Program-made: the position numbers and the translations under genes
The notes under the pieces: model-generated
Databases searched by the model: none
The model's input: only the letters and a program-made list of their open reading frames with translations
Told to the model about the DNA's origin: nothing
Part shown: positions 1 to 11,955 of the stretch, piece by piece
Position numbering within the stretch: the stretch's first letter is position 1
How the letters are laid out: each line of letters opens with the position of its first letter
NCBI RefSeq assembly: GCF_021347895.1
Contig: NC_067125.1
Coordinates: forward strand, 8,886,768-8,950,767
Source: Acanthochromis polyacanthus
Lineage: Eukaryota > Chordata > Actinopteri > Pomacentridae
DNA: 64,000 nucleotides
Reading direction: 5' to 3'

Positions 1-877
<877 letters not shown>

Positions 878-2024
878 CCTTTCCACAGTAACAGGATTTG
901 ACATAATTAACAAATATTAAATAACACAGCCTGAGATGGCACAATATAGTTTCCTGTCATTTTAGACCTTCTGTGATTCCTGGCTACTTAAAAAATAAAA
1001 ATTAAATATAGTTTAAATTTTACATTTTCAAAGTTGAAAAGGCACCGGTTTCGTGGAATGACTCTTAGGCTAATACTGCTAGGGTATGAGTTATGTTGCC
1101 ATATTCCAAAATGAAAACCAAATTTCAACTAATAGAAAGGGGCAGAACTATGAAAATAAGACAAAGGATTCAACCTGTAATGAACTGAAATCTTAATTTT
1201 ACCTTGATTAGGAAATATTAGAAGAATTATGTCAAACTGTATTCACTTAAAGCATATTTAAATGTGTGTCTTTTAACCGTGTTATTCCTTTGACAGATAT
1301 TTCTTTCTTTAACATTTTTTTTGGTTTCTTTTTATGTATTTTCTTGTACCTACTCATGTTCTTCACAGCTATGAATCACTTTGTAACTCAGGTTATAAAG
1401 TCTCATAGAACTTTTATTAGCTTTTCTTCTTTTTTCCAAAGAAAAAAATGTAACATTTTGTTGCTCTTGTTAGGAGATAAAGCTTATGGAAATTAGCATG
1501 TACCGTTATTCATGCTAAATAAAGTCATGCTTTTTCAGACAAACAATAACCATTTAAAACAAACTTGCCCCCGTTTACAGACATATAAATGTACATTTAA
1601 ATGAGAAGAACCGGAATACATGCATTCAAATCATCCATATGGTGCTGCAATTTCAGTCTGGCCTAAAGGAAAGCCTTTCAACAGAGCCTTTAAAATGATG
1701 ACAAGAGTATAAAGTATTTACTGTATTGCTTCATCAATAAAACAACTCTTCAAAACTTGAAAACAGACACGAAGATGAAACAGATTCTATTCTGCTCGCC
1801 TGTTACGACTCTGTAAAACAGTGTCCCACAACAAAAGCCTCCCAATAACACTGGATAATTCTGCCGTAAAACCCTAAATGGGCTGTAGAGAGAGGAAACC
1901 AGAGAAGAAAGAGGTCCGTCTGAAATGTTAAGACTCCACCACGGCTCTATTTCCTGATGGGCAATCACAGGCTGCTCTTCCAGGCTTTGCTCACTCTTCA
2001 GTGTTAAGTGTGCGCCTTCTTGCA

Positions 2025-2025
<1 letters not shown>
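878..2025. other. AT-rich non-coding stretch
   Basis: No gene, clear repeat or structured element is recognised. The short open frames here (for example 1266-1496) have no homology I recognise and a composition expected by chance from AT-rich DNA. Confidence 0.6.

Positions 2026-2101
<76 letters not shown>
2026..2101. repeat. (TG)38 microsatellite
   Basis: An uninterrupted TG tract of 76 bases. Tracts this long and pure are usually highly variable between individuals. Confidence 0.98.
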
Positions 2102-2102
<1 letters not shown>

Positions 2103-4372
2103 CTGCAGGCCAACCCCCAAAACACCTATATGATTACAGCCTGGCCCTACAGCTATAATGACTGCATGTCCAGACAGGGCTGATGACCGGCCCTTTGGAC
2201 GGACGCAGGGCCGAGCTGAGAACGCGGCTGATTGGATGCAGTGCCGACAGATGGACGAACAGACAGCGAGGTGCAGACAGGAGATGATCCTGAGTCCAAT
2301 TATGCAAGCCTCTCCCTCTCTGTCTTTCTCTTTGTGTCTTTTTTTCCCCTCTCTCGGTTCACGCTCCCTTCCAGACTCTCCCTCCGTCCATCTCTACAAT
2401 CCATCATCGTGAGTAGCATCATCACTGCGGCTAATATTAATGCAGTCCACATCCGTCGGCGCTCACACACACACACACACTCACACACAGATGACATGTA
2501 GTGACAGCCCATAATTCTGTGCGCTCTGACCCTGACAGGGTAAAACGTAAAACACTCTATTGAAAGGGCATCACCAGGTTTTATAGCAATACATGTCAGC
2601 CCATGCTGCTATAAGAGGATCCACACAAACACATACCATCGTGTTTTTATGACGTGTTACTGCTTCAGGACACAAACACAAGCCCGTGGTTACCTCCTAG
2701 TATCTGAAAAGCTGGTTTTCTTACAATGTGTGGGCAAGGAAGTCTGTTTAGTGAAGCAGATGGTGATGCAGTGAGCAAGAGAGGAGAGAAAGAAGTATTT
2801 GGGAATCTTGTATGGAGGAGTTTATACTTTATGTCTCTCCAAATTGGAGCCCTTGGCAGTTCCCGATCTTGCTCATACATACATGGCAGCAGATCAATCT
2901 CCTCCACTCTTTTCAGACGCTCCCTATCTCCGCCATTTAAATCCGCAACTTGTTCCGAGTTGCATGTGTCACCGCGCATGAACTCTCTAGTGTGCGTACA
3001 TATGTGTCAAGTTCAGAGCAACAGGGGAGGAAGCGTAAAAAGGAAAATGAGAGCGCAGCGAAGCCTTATGCACTGAGGAGTCACTTCATGTCTTTCCAAA
3101 CTGGAACACTTGACTCCAGATCGTTGGCTTATTTCTCATGCCACCCGGCTGCCAATTCAGATTATGATCCGACTGTACTTGGAAAGTGAGCGCTGTTGGT
3201 TTTCCTCTGCCAGTCTGCTCTTACTGGGACATGACGGAGTGCTTCAGGATGCATGCTGCTGCTGGTGACAGGGGGACGCATTGTGTGGCTCTGATTGTCC
3301 TTCCTCTGTGCAATCAAGAGGGTTTGATTTGGGGAGAAGGCATATTTCCTGAACCAATCATTAACAATTGCCCGCACTTTCATGACTAACTGTATTATTT
3401 TGATTTTACGTCCACTTTTACTCCGGCTTAATGGCATTGAGTTTTTGGCTTTCCACTCATGCCCATTAATGTGTGTATATGCACACAGTTACACACGTAC
3501 TGAGCTTCCTGCAGTACTATTGTCTGGCTTGATCTTGACATTTCCTGCATAGTTTTTGTAACTGCTCGTGTCTCGCATTAATGAAGTCTGGTGTCCAGTA
3601 GGAAGGCACAAAGGAGCACACAGTGTGAGGGCTGAGGCCTGTCCAAACAACTGGTTCAAAGATTAACTACCTCTGAGATTTGTTCTCCTTTTAACAAGAG
3701 AGAGGTTGCTAACAATGGGTTGCAGGCGGAAATCTTAACATGAGGAATGGAGCTGGCAGGTTGGCCAGTGTGTGCAAAGGACATTTACAATTTTTAAGTA
3801 TTTTACAGGGTAACTTTTTGGCAGCACTGGGATCCGTTATAGTATCAGAGGGAAATATATATTCTTGTTATCGTGGGCATCTTATTTTTGTTGCTGGACC
3901 AAGTGAACGTCAGAAATAGTAATAGATAAATCCCCATTTTAACACTGAAGTATACAGACGTTTTCCAAAGGCCCACTTTATGAGATGTTTTGTGGTAGAT
4001 GTGGTTTCGTATTAGAGAAGAACATCTGCATTTTGCTCTGACAACAGATGCTGCTTGTAGGCAAATATGAAACACCTCAATCTGTGTTCTTGATATTGTG
4101 AATATTTTTGAAGTTTTGTATGTGGTTTCAGGACAGAATAAATCAAACCAAGACAAAAAGTCGATGGGAGAAAATCAGGGAAACACGCAACAAACATCAA
4201 GAAAGAAAAGTATGTGCAGCCCCAAAATGTTTGTACTACATGTTTCTGCAAACCTTTACTGGAACTGTATTTGATTTTTATTGTACTGTTTAGACAACTC
4301 AACAAACACTTTGTCATGGGAGCAGTACAACTGATTATCAGTACACATATATGTATATATACTAATATACAG
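2102..4372. other. Non-coding stretch with pyrimidine-rich patch
   Basis: A pyrimidine-rich patch lies at about 2305-2410 and a short CA tract at 2462-2489. An imperfect duplicated motif is seen near 2827-2880 and 3087-3140 (see findings). The open frames at 2665-3437 overlap on both strands and show no domain. No gene is recognised. Confidence 0.5.
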
Positions 4373-4721
4373 TACAGTGCTGTTCAAAAGTTTGGGGTCA
4401 CTTAGAAATGTTTTTTTTTCAATGAAGATAACATTAAATGAATCAGAAATATGGTCCAGACATTGTAAATGTGGTAAATGACTACTGTAGCTGGAAACGG
4501 CTGATTTTTAATGGAATATCTCCATAGGGGTACAGAGGAACATTTCCAGCAACCATCACTCCTGTGTTCTAATGCTACATTGTGTTAGCTAATGGTGCTG
4601 AAAGGCTCATTAATGATTAGAAAACCCTCGTGTAGTTATGTTAGCACATGAATAAAAGTGTAAGTTTTCATGGAAAACATGAAATTGTCTGGGTGACCCC
4701 AAACTTTTGAACGGTAGTGTA
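4373..4721 (-). mobile_element. TA-flanked MITE family M, copy 1
   Basis: A non-autonomous element of about 349 bp with matching ends: TACAGTGCTGTTCAAAAG on the left and the complement of TACACTACCGTTCAAAAG on the right. It shares its whole length with copies at 8413 and 34034 (internal landmarks: the GTACCCCTATGGAGATAT and CATTAGCTAACACAATG boxes). Ends beginning TACACT and TA insertion suggest the Tc1/mariner superfamily. No coding capacity. It abuts the degraded Tc1 that follows. Confidence 0.85.
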
Positions 4722-5354
4722 TATACACATTGATCAGCTGCAACACAACTGCTGACAGATGAAGTGAATCACATTCGTTATCTTGTGGCAGTGGCACTGT
4801 CACCAGTTGAGAAGTATTAGTAGGCAAGAGAACGATGATTGCTTGAAGTTGGTGTGCCGAAAGTTGAAAATATGTGCAAGCAGGAGAATCTGAACAAATC
4901 TAACGAGGAGTTAAGCTAGACATCTGGTCAGAGCATCTCCAAAATGGCAGGGGTTAGTGACTAATAGGGTGGTCCAAGAAAAGAAATGCGGTGAACGGAA
5001 AGGGTCATCGGTGCCCACCTCTCATTGATGCGTGTGGGGAACAAAGGTCTGTCCATGCAGTTTCATCTTCAGAGGAATTTCTGTGGCTCAAACTGCTGAA
5101 ACACGTAATGTTGGCTGTGACAGAAAGGTGTCAGAACACACAGTGCATCACAGCTTACTGCGTATGGAGCTGCATAGCTGCAGACTGGTTAGTGCGCCAG
5201 TGTTGACCCCTGTTCATGAAGCAGTGTGAGAAGGTGGCCTGGTCAAATGAATCACATTCTGTTTTACGTCAAATGGACAGTGAGTGCGCGTCATCTACCA
5301 TGGGAAGAGACGACAGCAGGCATGAAGGCAGGCCGGCAGAGGCCTGTGTATATT

Positions 5355-5504
5355 TACACTAACGTTCAAAAGTTTTTGGTCACCCAGACAATTTCATGGT
5401 TTCTATGAAAACTCACACTTGTGTTCATGTGTAAACATAACTGCACAAGGATTTTCTAATTATCAATGAGCCTTTTAACACCATTAGCTAACACAATGTA
5501 GCAT
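5355..5504 (+). mobile_element. MITE family M, copy 2 (5' half only)
   Basis: It begins TACACTAACGTTCAAAAG and follows the family through the CCATTAGCTAACACAATG box, then stops abruptly; the second half and right end are absent. It sits inside the Tc1 copy at 4724-5854. The loss of its 3' half together with neighbouring transposase sequence suggests one deletion after insertion. Confidence 0.82.
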
Positions 5505-5541
5505 CCCTTTATGGATATCCTCTAATGACAGTGGTCTCTTT

Positions 5542-5676
5542 CAGCAGAATAATTCTCTCTACCACATTGCAAACATTGTTCAGGAATGGTTTGAGGAACA
5601 TGATAAAAAGTTCAAAGTGGTGACCTTTGATTCACCTCGATGTTCACCAGATCTCAATCTAATCAAGCATCTGTGG
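5542..5676 (+). pseudogene. Tc1 transposase remnant with mutated catalytic residues
   Basis: A 45-codon open stretch reads QQNNSLYHIANIVQEWF and then a segment ending SPDLNLIKHLW. In active relatives the corresponding motifs are QQDN and NPIEHLW. Here the catalytic Asp is Asn and the catalytic Glu is Lys, so the enzyme would be dead even if the frame were whole. The upstream parts of the gene are shifted or deleted. Confidence 0.8.
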
Positions 5677-5854
5677 GATGTACCCAGGAGGGAGGGAGGC
5701 CCTCCTTGCAACTAACAGGATTTACTGCCAACATCTTGGTGTCTGATAACACAGGATACCTTCAGAGGTCTTGTAGAGTCCATGCCTCAATGAGTCAGAG
5801 GGGGACCTACACAGCACCGGACAAGTGGTTTTAATGTGGTGGCTGATTTGTGTA

Positions 5855-8211
5855 TGTACATACACAGTACATACAAGCTGCATTTAACTGAGATTTTTTT
5901 TTGGAATAACTTGACATCAGGCAGAAAAGCAGCATTTTTAAATTTCTTTGTACCTGTGATCATAGCCAGCGCTGCTTTAAAACTGATAAATCTTTTGCCA
6001 AAATACTAAACTAGGGATTAGGAAGGCAAACCACTTTCTCTGGTGTCAAAGCCAGCTGGAAAAGGCATCGCCACTAAACATAATCCATGCAGTAATTATT
6101 TTTCTTCTAAAATTTATTAGAAGTCTAAATACACAATTTGCTTAAAACCAGGGTTGGTCATGGAATTGTTTTATATGTGTGCCCAAACCTGCCGCCTGGT
6201 AAATCGTGTTTTCAAACTAAATTCCATAATAATAAACTGCTTTCACAATTCCATTTACTGTATAATTACTGGCTGGATTCTCTTCCCAGGTAGCGATACA
6301 ACATTTATGAAACACATCAGATCCTGCAGAAGGTGGTTGGGGTGGATGATTCGTGTACTGAAAACTTGACTCTGCCACCAAACACCAGGACTTCTGAATT
6401 TTTCTATAGTAACCAGGCATCAATCTTTACCGAACCTCAAACGCCTAAACATAACCATGAAGAAGTCCAAAAAGGCTGGAGAAACTACAAGTACTACTTG
6501 TACTGCAAGAACAGATATTTTGGCCAAAAAGATTGTCATGGAACGTATAGCTTACATGTTCATCATAAATGTATGTATTTAGATCTTTCCAGTAACATAA
6601 AACAAGTTTCTGCGTTACTTAATAGAAAACGTTGACCAGTAACCTTATATTTTTCACAATGTATTTGCTGTTAAAGACCAGGTTCCATACAGAGACCCTT
6701 TTATTTCTGTGGCTAAGGGTTTGCACACACCACCATGAGCAAAGCAGGGTAAAGTAGAGCACTCATTACTTACTTGATGTGTGCACAGTGATCACAGAGG
6801 AGTTCTTCTCAGTTGCACAATTAAGCTGACCATTTTCTTATTATAGTCCATAAAGTTAGTCTGAGGATTTGGATACATGACTAGAGATTTCCTATTAAGC
6901 TCTACTAATCTGTAAAAGCAAGCAGCGCTAGGATCTCGGCAGGACCACCCACTGCAGAACAGACAAAAGGCTATTGACAGTCGACTGCATATCTGGATGT
7001 CCTTTGCTGCAGTTTTCCTCATTCATGTGGGCTCGGTCAAACACAAACAATGAAAATTATACTGTCTGGAATTTTTTTTAACACAACAAAGGTTAAGAGC
7101 CATGCAGTTTTCAGCTATCTATCATTCCTACGATGAAAGTGAGTTTCCAAGTCTAGAAATAAAGGCCTCCTTGTAGAGAGGCCATTTTGAACTGAGGTTG
7201 AGCCACAGTTGAAGAGACTTTATTGCACATTTCATCACTACATGACATGTTGCATTTTAACTACAGGGAATAAGTTTGCTGTTCTTTGACTGCAACAACT
7301 TGCTCTTTTGCCCTGCCTATATTATTACTCTCTCTGGGGCTTGTAGGAAAGCAAAAGGGGGTTTGTTGAAGAAAAAGTGGATACCCCAAAAGGACATGTT
7401 TTTGTCTTTTAACATTTCATCATACTGACTAGTTTGTGTAACCTTTACATAAATTAACAATAAGAGGAAAGGTTGAATTTCTTTCTTGCTATATTTGATA
7501 TTTTTGGTTGTCCGCTGATTGGACACTAACAGTAAAAGGCTGTAAACATATATATATTTCTAAATTAGGCTACGTTTTGCTTGTGTGGTTGCTCAGATAC
7601 TGACTGATGGAGATGACAACAGGGCCTGGCTTCTTTCAGCAACAAAGTGGACGGAGGTCAAGGTTCAGCCAGGAAGTTATAGAGTGATGCTGTCGCTGAG
7701 ATGGAAGGCCAAACAAAGAAGAGCGAGGCAGTTGAAAGGAGACAAGAGAGAGATTGATGGAGGTGTGTGACGCTGGCAGAAAAAAATGTTTTCTGAAAAT
7801 AAAAGGCAAGACAGCAATTGTGGGAGATTTGACTTTAGGTACATAAAGGAATACAGTGTGGAGAATAGGGTGTAAGAAGGCTGCAAATGTGATGGAAATG
7901 ACAGTAGTATGTGTAGACAAGTCTAAAAAACATTAAATGGGGTGACATTTTGTAGTTTTGCTGTATTCTGTCTGCCGGTGGCAACACCTGAGGCTATGTG
8001 TATGTGCAAGCAGTTAGCATTAGCAGCTACTCTAAATTACAAAAGCTTAGCCAACAGCAGTTACCGTTGGTGATTACCAAAAGCAACTTACAGGATATTG
8101 AATATTAACAGCTACCATTTGTCATCAGCGTCAGTGAAACCTGGTAAAATGAGTAACTTCAGAAGGTCACGAGGTGGTATTGTTAACTACTTAGCTAGCA
8201 AATCTGTCATG
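5855..8211. other. Non-coding stretch, nothing recognised
   Basis: AT-rich DNA with scattered short frames on both strands (for example 6333-6635, 7585-7770). None shows a known motif, signal sequence or conserved-looking composition. No repeat family is recognised. Confidence 0.5.
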
Positions 8212-8298
8212 CTTATAGACAGTCTCTGGTACATAGATGGTGCATACATCTATGGTATGGTATCTATGGACAGTTATGGTATATAGACTGTCTATAAG
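8212..8298. repeat. Imperfect palindrome able to form a cruciform
   Basis: A perfect 14-base inverted repeat (CTTATAGACAGTCT at 8212-8225; complement at 8285-8298) encloses a smaller one (CATAGATG at 8232-8239; CATCTATG at 8247-8254). The interior is also rich in TATGG repeats. No coding sequence is associated. Confidence 0.8.
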
Positions 8299-8412
8299 GT
8301 AGGATACTCTACAATTGTTCCACTATTACAGGTAGTTACAGGGAATACCTGATACTTATGTAATGATTTTCAAGAAACTCAAAGATGTGTAACAGGAACA
8401 TAAATATATATT

Positions 8413-8780
8413 TACACTAGCGTTCAAACGTTTTGGGTCAACCAGACAATTTCATGGTTTCCATGAAAACTTACACTTTTATTCACGTGCTAACATAACT
8501 GCACAAGGGTTTTCTAATCATCAGTTAGCCTTTCAACACCATTAGCTAACACAATGTAGCATTAGAACACAGGAGTGATGGTTGCTGGAAATGTTCCTCT
8601 GTACCCCTATGGAGATATTCCATTAAAAATCATCTGTTTCCAGCTAGAATAGTCATTTACCACATTAACAATGTCCAGACTGTATTTCTCATTCGTTTAA
8701 TGTTATCTTCATTGAAAAAAACTGCTTTTCTTCCAAATAAGGACGTTTCTAAGTGACCCCAAATTGTTGAACAGTATGTA
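8413..8780 (+). mobile_element. MITE family M, copy 3
   Basis: Essentially full length (about 368 bp). It begins TACACTAGCGTTCAAACG and ends near TTGAACAGTATGTA, an eroded right terminus. The internal CATTAGCTAACACAATG and GTACCCCTATGGAGATAT boxes are intact. No open frame of note. Confidence 0.85.
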
Positions 8781-11363
8781 GTAGTGAAAGGCACATATAG
8801 GAAACAGGGATTTGTTAGCTGTAGGAATGTTGAAAAGATGGGTCTTTATGGATTAGTTGTATATGGAGAGTGAGCAGGATTCTCTTTTGCTTTCAAAAGA
8901 CTAAAATTAGGCCGTTTTCTACTGCATAGACCATTTTAGTGCAGCACAAAACACGTTCTGATTGTCAGAACTGCCTCATAGAACCTTTATCAGGAGAAAA
9001 TACATACCTACCGCAGTGTGGGTCTCAATACCTACTGGCTAAACTCGGAGAAGACAAATACTGAGAACAAGTTCTATTTTTCTGTCCTCTTGATGTCTTC
9101 GTCAAGTAGCAGTCAATCTAAAATTCATTATATCGGATAACATAGAAACCCCTCCAATGTTCCATTTCCTGCATGATTGTAGAGTTGTGTCCAAAAACTA
9201 GCATTCTTTGTCGTTTTTTTTTTAAAACCTCCCAGGTCCTAGACTGAAATGGTAACAGAAAGGCTTCAGTAAATGCTTGTACCACTTTGCACCTGATCTG
9301 CGTTCCCACCGTGAAAAGCTGCTTATTGCTCTAATTCCAGTCTGCAGCCTTGGAACCTTTTTCAGCAGCATATTGTGTGGTTTGTTTCACATTATTCAGA
9401 TAAAAACTACATTTTTTATACTGTCGTTTACTCACACCAATTCCCATAAGCCTTCAATGTTCATGGGCTGAAAAACACACTATAAAAGAAACCATTCACG
9501 CGTCTTCTTTCCAGAAAGACAGATGGAACCAATGCCAACTTGGTTTGTAAGGCTTGGTGGATTTAAAGAGATAATATGAGATTTTCAAACTTGAAAACAA
9601 AGTGGAGCATAACGACTAATACAAGTGTGAAAAATAAACAGGTTTATTGTCATGTACAGTGTATCTAATGTATTTTTTGTACTGTAGTTTTGACAAGATG
9701 TTGTGTTTAAAGTGAAGTTTTAATGAGAACCTAATATCAGGACTGTAAGTTAAGACGGTTTTAGCCACATTGCGAGCATTAACAGTGTTTCCACTTAAGG
9801 TTTTTTCTATATTCTGCATAGATGACTTCCTGTTTTTTGTGTTTCATGAAAGTAAACGTACAACACACCACTAGATAGCAAATACAAAGTCTTCTAGTCA
9901 ATTAGCCAAAATGTGTTTATAGGAAAAGATTTCAAATTATTTCCCTCCATTAAGTGACAGCAGACAAAAATTAATGTTTCTGAAAGCAAATTGTACAAAA
10001 AGAGGTGGGAAATAAAAGAAAAAAGAGTGATTTTTATGCAAGCGCTATAGCCAAGCAGTGATTTTTATGGGATGTGAATAGATGTAATGTGTCGTGGGGT
10101 TTCACCATATGTGGCTGAGAATATGGGAGCGTCGTGCTGCTTGCTGCCTTGTGTACCACGCACAAACAAAACCGGATTCATGAGAAATAGGCCGCCATAA
10201 TCTATCATCTTCAAACTTTTATTTACCAGGGAACAGCGTGTGTGACAAGCGAGATCAGCCAGCTGTCTGAGGAGAGCGCACACACACAAAGACAGTCGTG
10301 CACGGGAAAGACATTTACACGTCGGGTTATTTTATATTCGCACACATGAATCTCAAAAGCACGCTTACAACAGGCAAACAAGCCATCAGCAGCACTCATT
10401 GCCAGTGAAGTGTGGTATTTCCTGCCCTGCTGACACATATTCACGACACACACGCCGTCCTCACCCCGACTTCCCTTAACAAATGTGCAGAGCAGGCCCC
10501 TGGATGTATACAGTAGTGCTAACAGTTAGAGCTTGTTGATTTAACACTTAGCGAAAAAAGCTAAGACCTGACTGTTATTCTTAGCTTTCTTTAACCATAA
10601 TAGATACAGCTGAGGTGTATTTTGAATTTGATATGACTCAAGGGAATGTGACTACAAGAGGAAAAATGTAGATTAGCTCACGGACATGTATAAAGCTAGA
10701 CAAGTCTCCATTCGCCGGGAGCCATATTTACCCCTTTGTTTTGTTGACATTGGCTTGGCTTTTGTAGAAAGTGCCGTGCACACCAATCACTGTTTTAAAG
10801 AATATGAAAATCCACATTAACCTATGTTCTACAGTTAGGGTTTCTGGGAATCTGAATAGAAGCAATTTATCATTTTCTGAAGGGGAGCTTTCAAACATTT
10901 AAAATTAAATTCTTAGCAAATGTTTGAAGCAGAACAATTTTAAAGCAATGTAAACAATGTTTCCGAGCTAATAAAGCAGGATTGAACATGAGAGGTCACT
11001 TGAAAATATTAATTTTACTGAGATGCTTGTTAATAAAAGTTTATGAACCTGGTGGCATTTCTTAGGTGACAAAGACGTATAAAAGTGTTCTAGATGTGAA
11101 ATGATCACAGTTTGACCTGTGTATGTGTGTGGGTGTGTAATCAGTTCACCTGTACTTCATCTTAGTGTTGCTTATTTGTCTACAATGTGTTCTGTTGAAG
11201 GGAAGACGGGAAGAACTACAGAAACAGTGACGACTTAAGAAAAGAATTTGAATGTTTAAAAGTTGCTCAGCCAGTGTGTAAAAAACTACATAGGTTGCAA
11301 AAGTTTACCTGGATGATTTCCCATTACGATTATTATGCATAAAGAGATTGAATTAGTGCTCTG
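8781..11363. other. Non-coding stretch, nothing recognised
   Basis: No gene, repeat family or RNA gene is recognised. The segment near 10040-10480 is somewhat richer in GC than its AT-rich surroundings, but its frames on the minus strand (10065-10289, 10223-10453) lack any recognised domain. Confidence 0.5.
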
Positions 11364-11372
11364 CTCTGTTTG

Positions 11373-11946
11373 TAGCCTAGCCGCGCTAGACAACCCACGG
11401 CAACGAATTTAATTCTCTGCCAGGGTGGGTCTAGTTACCCTCCATAAGGCTCGAGGCTGGATTCTCCTAAAACTGGTCGGACGAATCACCATGAAGTGTA
11501 GAGTCAGAAGGCGGGCGTAACGAAGTGACGACAGAGGCGAGACGATTCTGACAGAAACAACCGGCGCACAATAAACAGTTATCTTTCGATTCGGCTTTGG
11601 CCACAGCCCTTAAAGATTTGAAGCTAAAATTCAACTTGAAAGATAAACAAAGGACGGCACTGAAGTGTTTCATTGAGAAGAAAGACGTATTTGGACTTAT
11701 GCCGACGGGATATGGCAAATCTTTAATATACCAGTTGGCTCCGCTGGTTGGGAAGCTAATGGGACTTAGCCACAATCTGCCGGCGCTCTAGGAACTACGT
11801 CAGCCTATTCGTTGCACTGATTGGTTGTATACCTACCCAATTGCTGCAGAGTGATTTGAAAGACAACCTTTTAGCCCGCCTCCCTCCCTGTCGAGAGGCC
11901 CTAGACCCTTGTGCCTTCAGAACATGGGTCTAGCGTGGCTAGGCTA
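11373..11946 (+). mobile_element. Short DNA transposon with 9-bp TSD carrying a RecQ helicase fragment
   Basis: Inverted ends of 19 bp with one mismatch: TAGCCTAGCCGCGCTAGAC at 11373-11391 and the complement of TAGCCTAGCCACGCTAGAC at 11928-11946. They are flanked by a perfect 9-base direct repeat, CTCTGTTTG, at 11364-11372 and 11947-11955. A 9-bp target duplication is typical of the Mutator superfamily, though length alone does not prove the assignment. The 574-bp body has no transposase. It contains a 79-codon frame matching the start of a RecQ-type helicase core. The element is therefore non-autonomous, and either an internal deletion of a larger element that encodes such a helicase or a carrier of captured host sequence. 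Confidence 0.8.
11552..11791 (+). pseudogene. RecQ-family helicase N-terminal core fragment (inside transposon)
   Basis: The frame is open from 11552 to TAG at 11789-11791. It shows a Q-motif-like stretch (FNLKDKQRTALKCF) followed by Walker A (motif I) as GLMPTGYGKSLIYQLAPLV, the signature arrangement of RecQ DNA helicases. Such enzymes unwind DNA 3' to 5' using ATP. The reading stops about 15 residues after motif I, so motifs Ia, DEXH (II) and all later motifs are missing and no helicase could be made. There is no ATG upstream in frame; a TTG at 11597 is the nearest start-like codon, and eukaryotic use of it is unlikely. The sequence lies wholly within the inverted ends of the 11373-11946 element, which implies it moves with it. 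It reads as a truncated relic of a larger gene. Multicopy RecQ-like sequences in fish could share this origin, but that is inference. Confidence 0.75.
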
Positions 11947-11955
11947 CTCTGTTTG

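Larger units (their letters stand above)
4724..5854 (+). mobile_element. Degenerate Tc1-like transposon with nested MITE fragment
   Basis: The left end reads TACACATTGATCAGCTGCAA and the right end is the near complement (GGTGGCTGATTTGTGTA), giving inverted ends with TA at both sides. Internal pieces of a transposase gene are recognisable: the HTH-proximal CAGAGCATCTCCAAAATGGC near 4930, the GTGTCAGAACACACAGTGCA box near 5129, and the catalytic C-terminal part at 5542-5676. Frames are broken throughout. A MITE fragment at 5355-5504 replaces part of the middle, and some transposase sequence is missing there. An old, inactive copy from a subfamily different from the one at 1-877. Confidence 0.82.
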
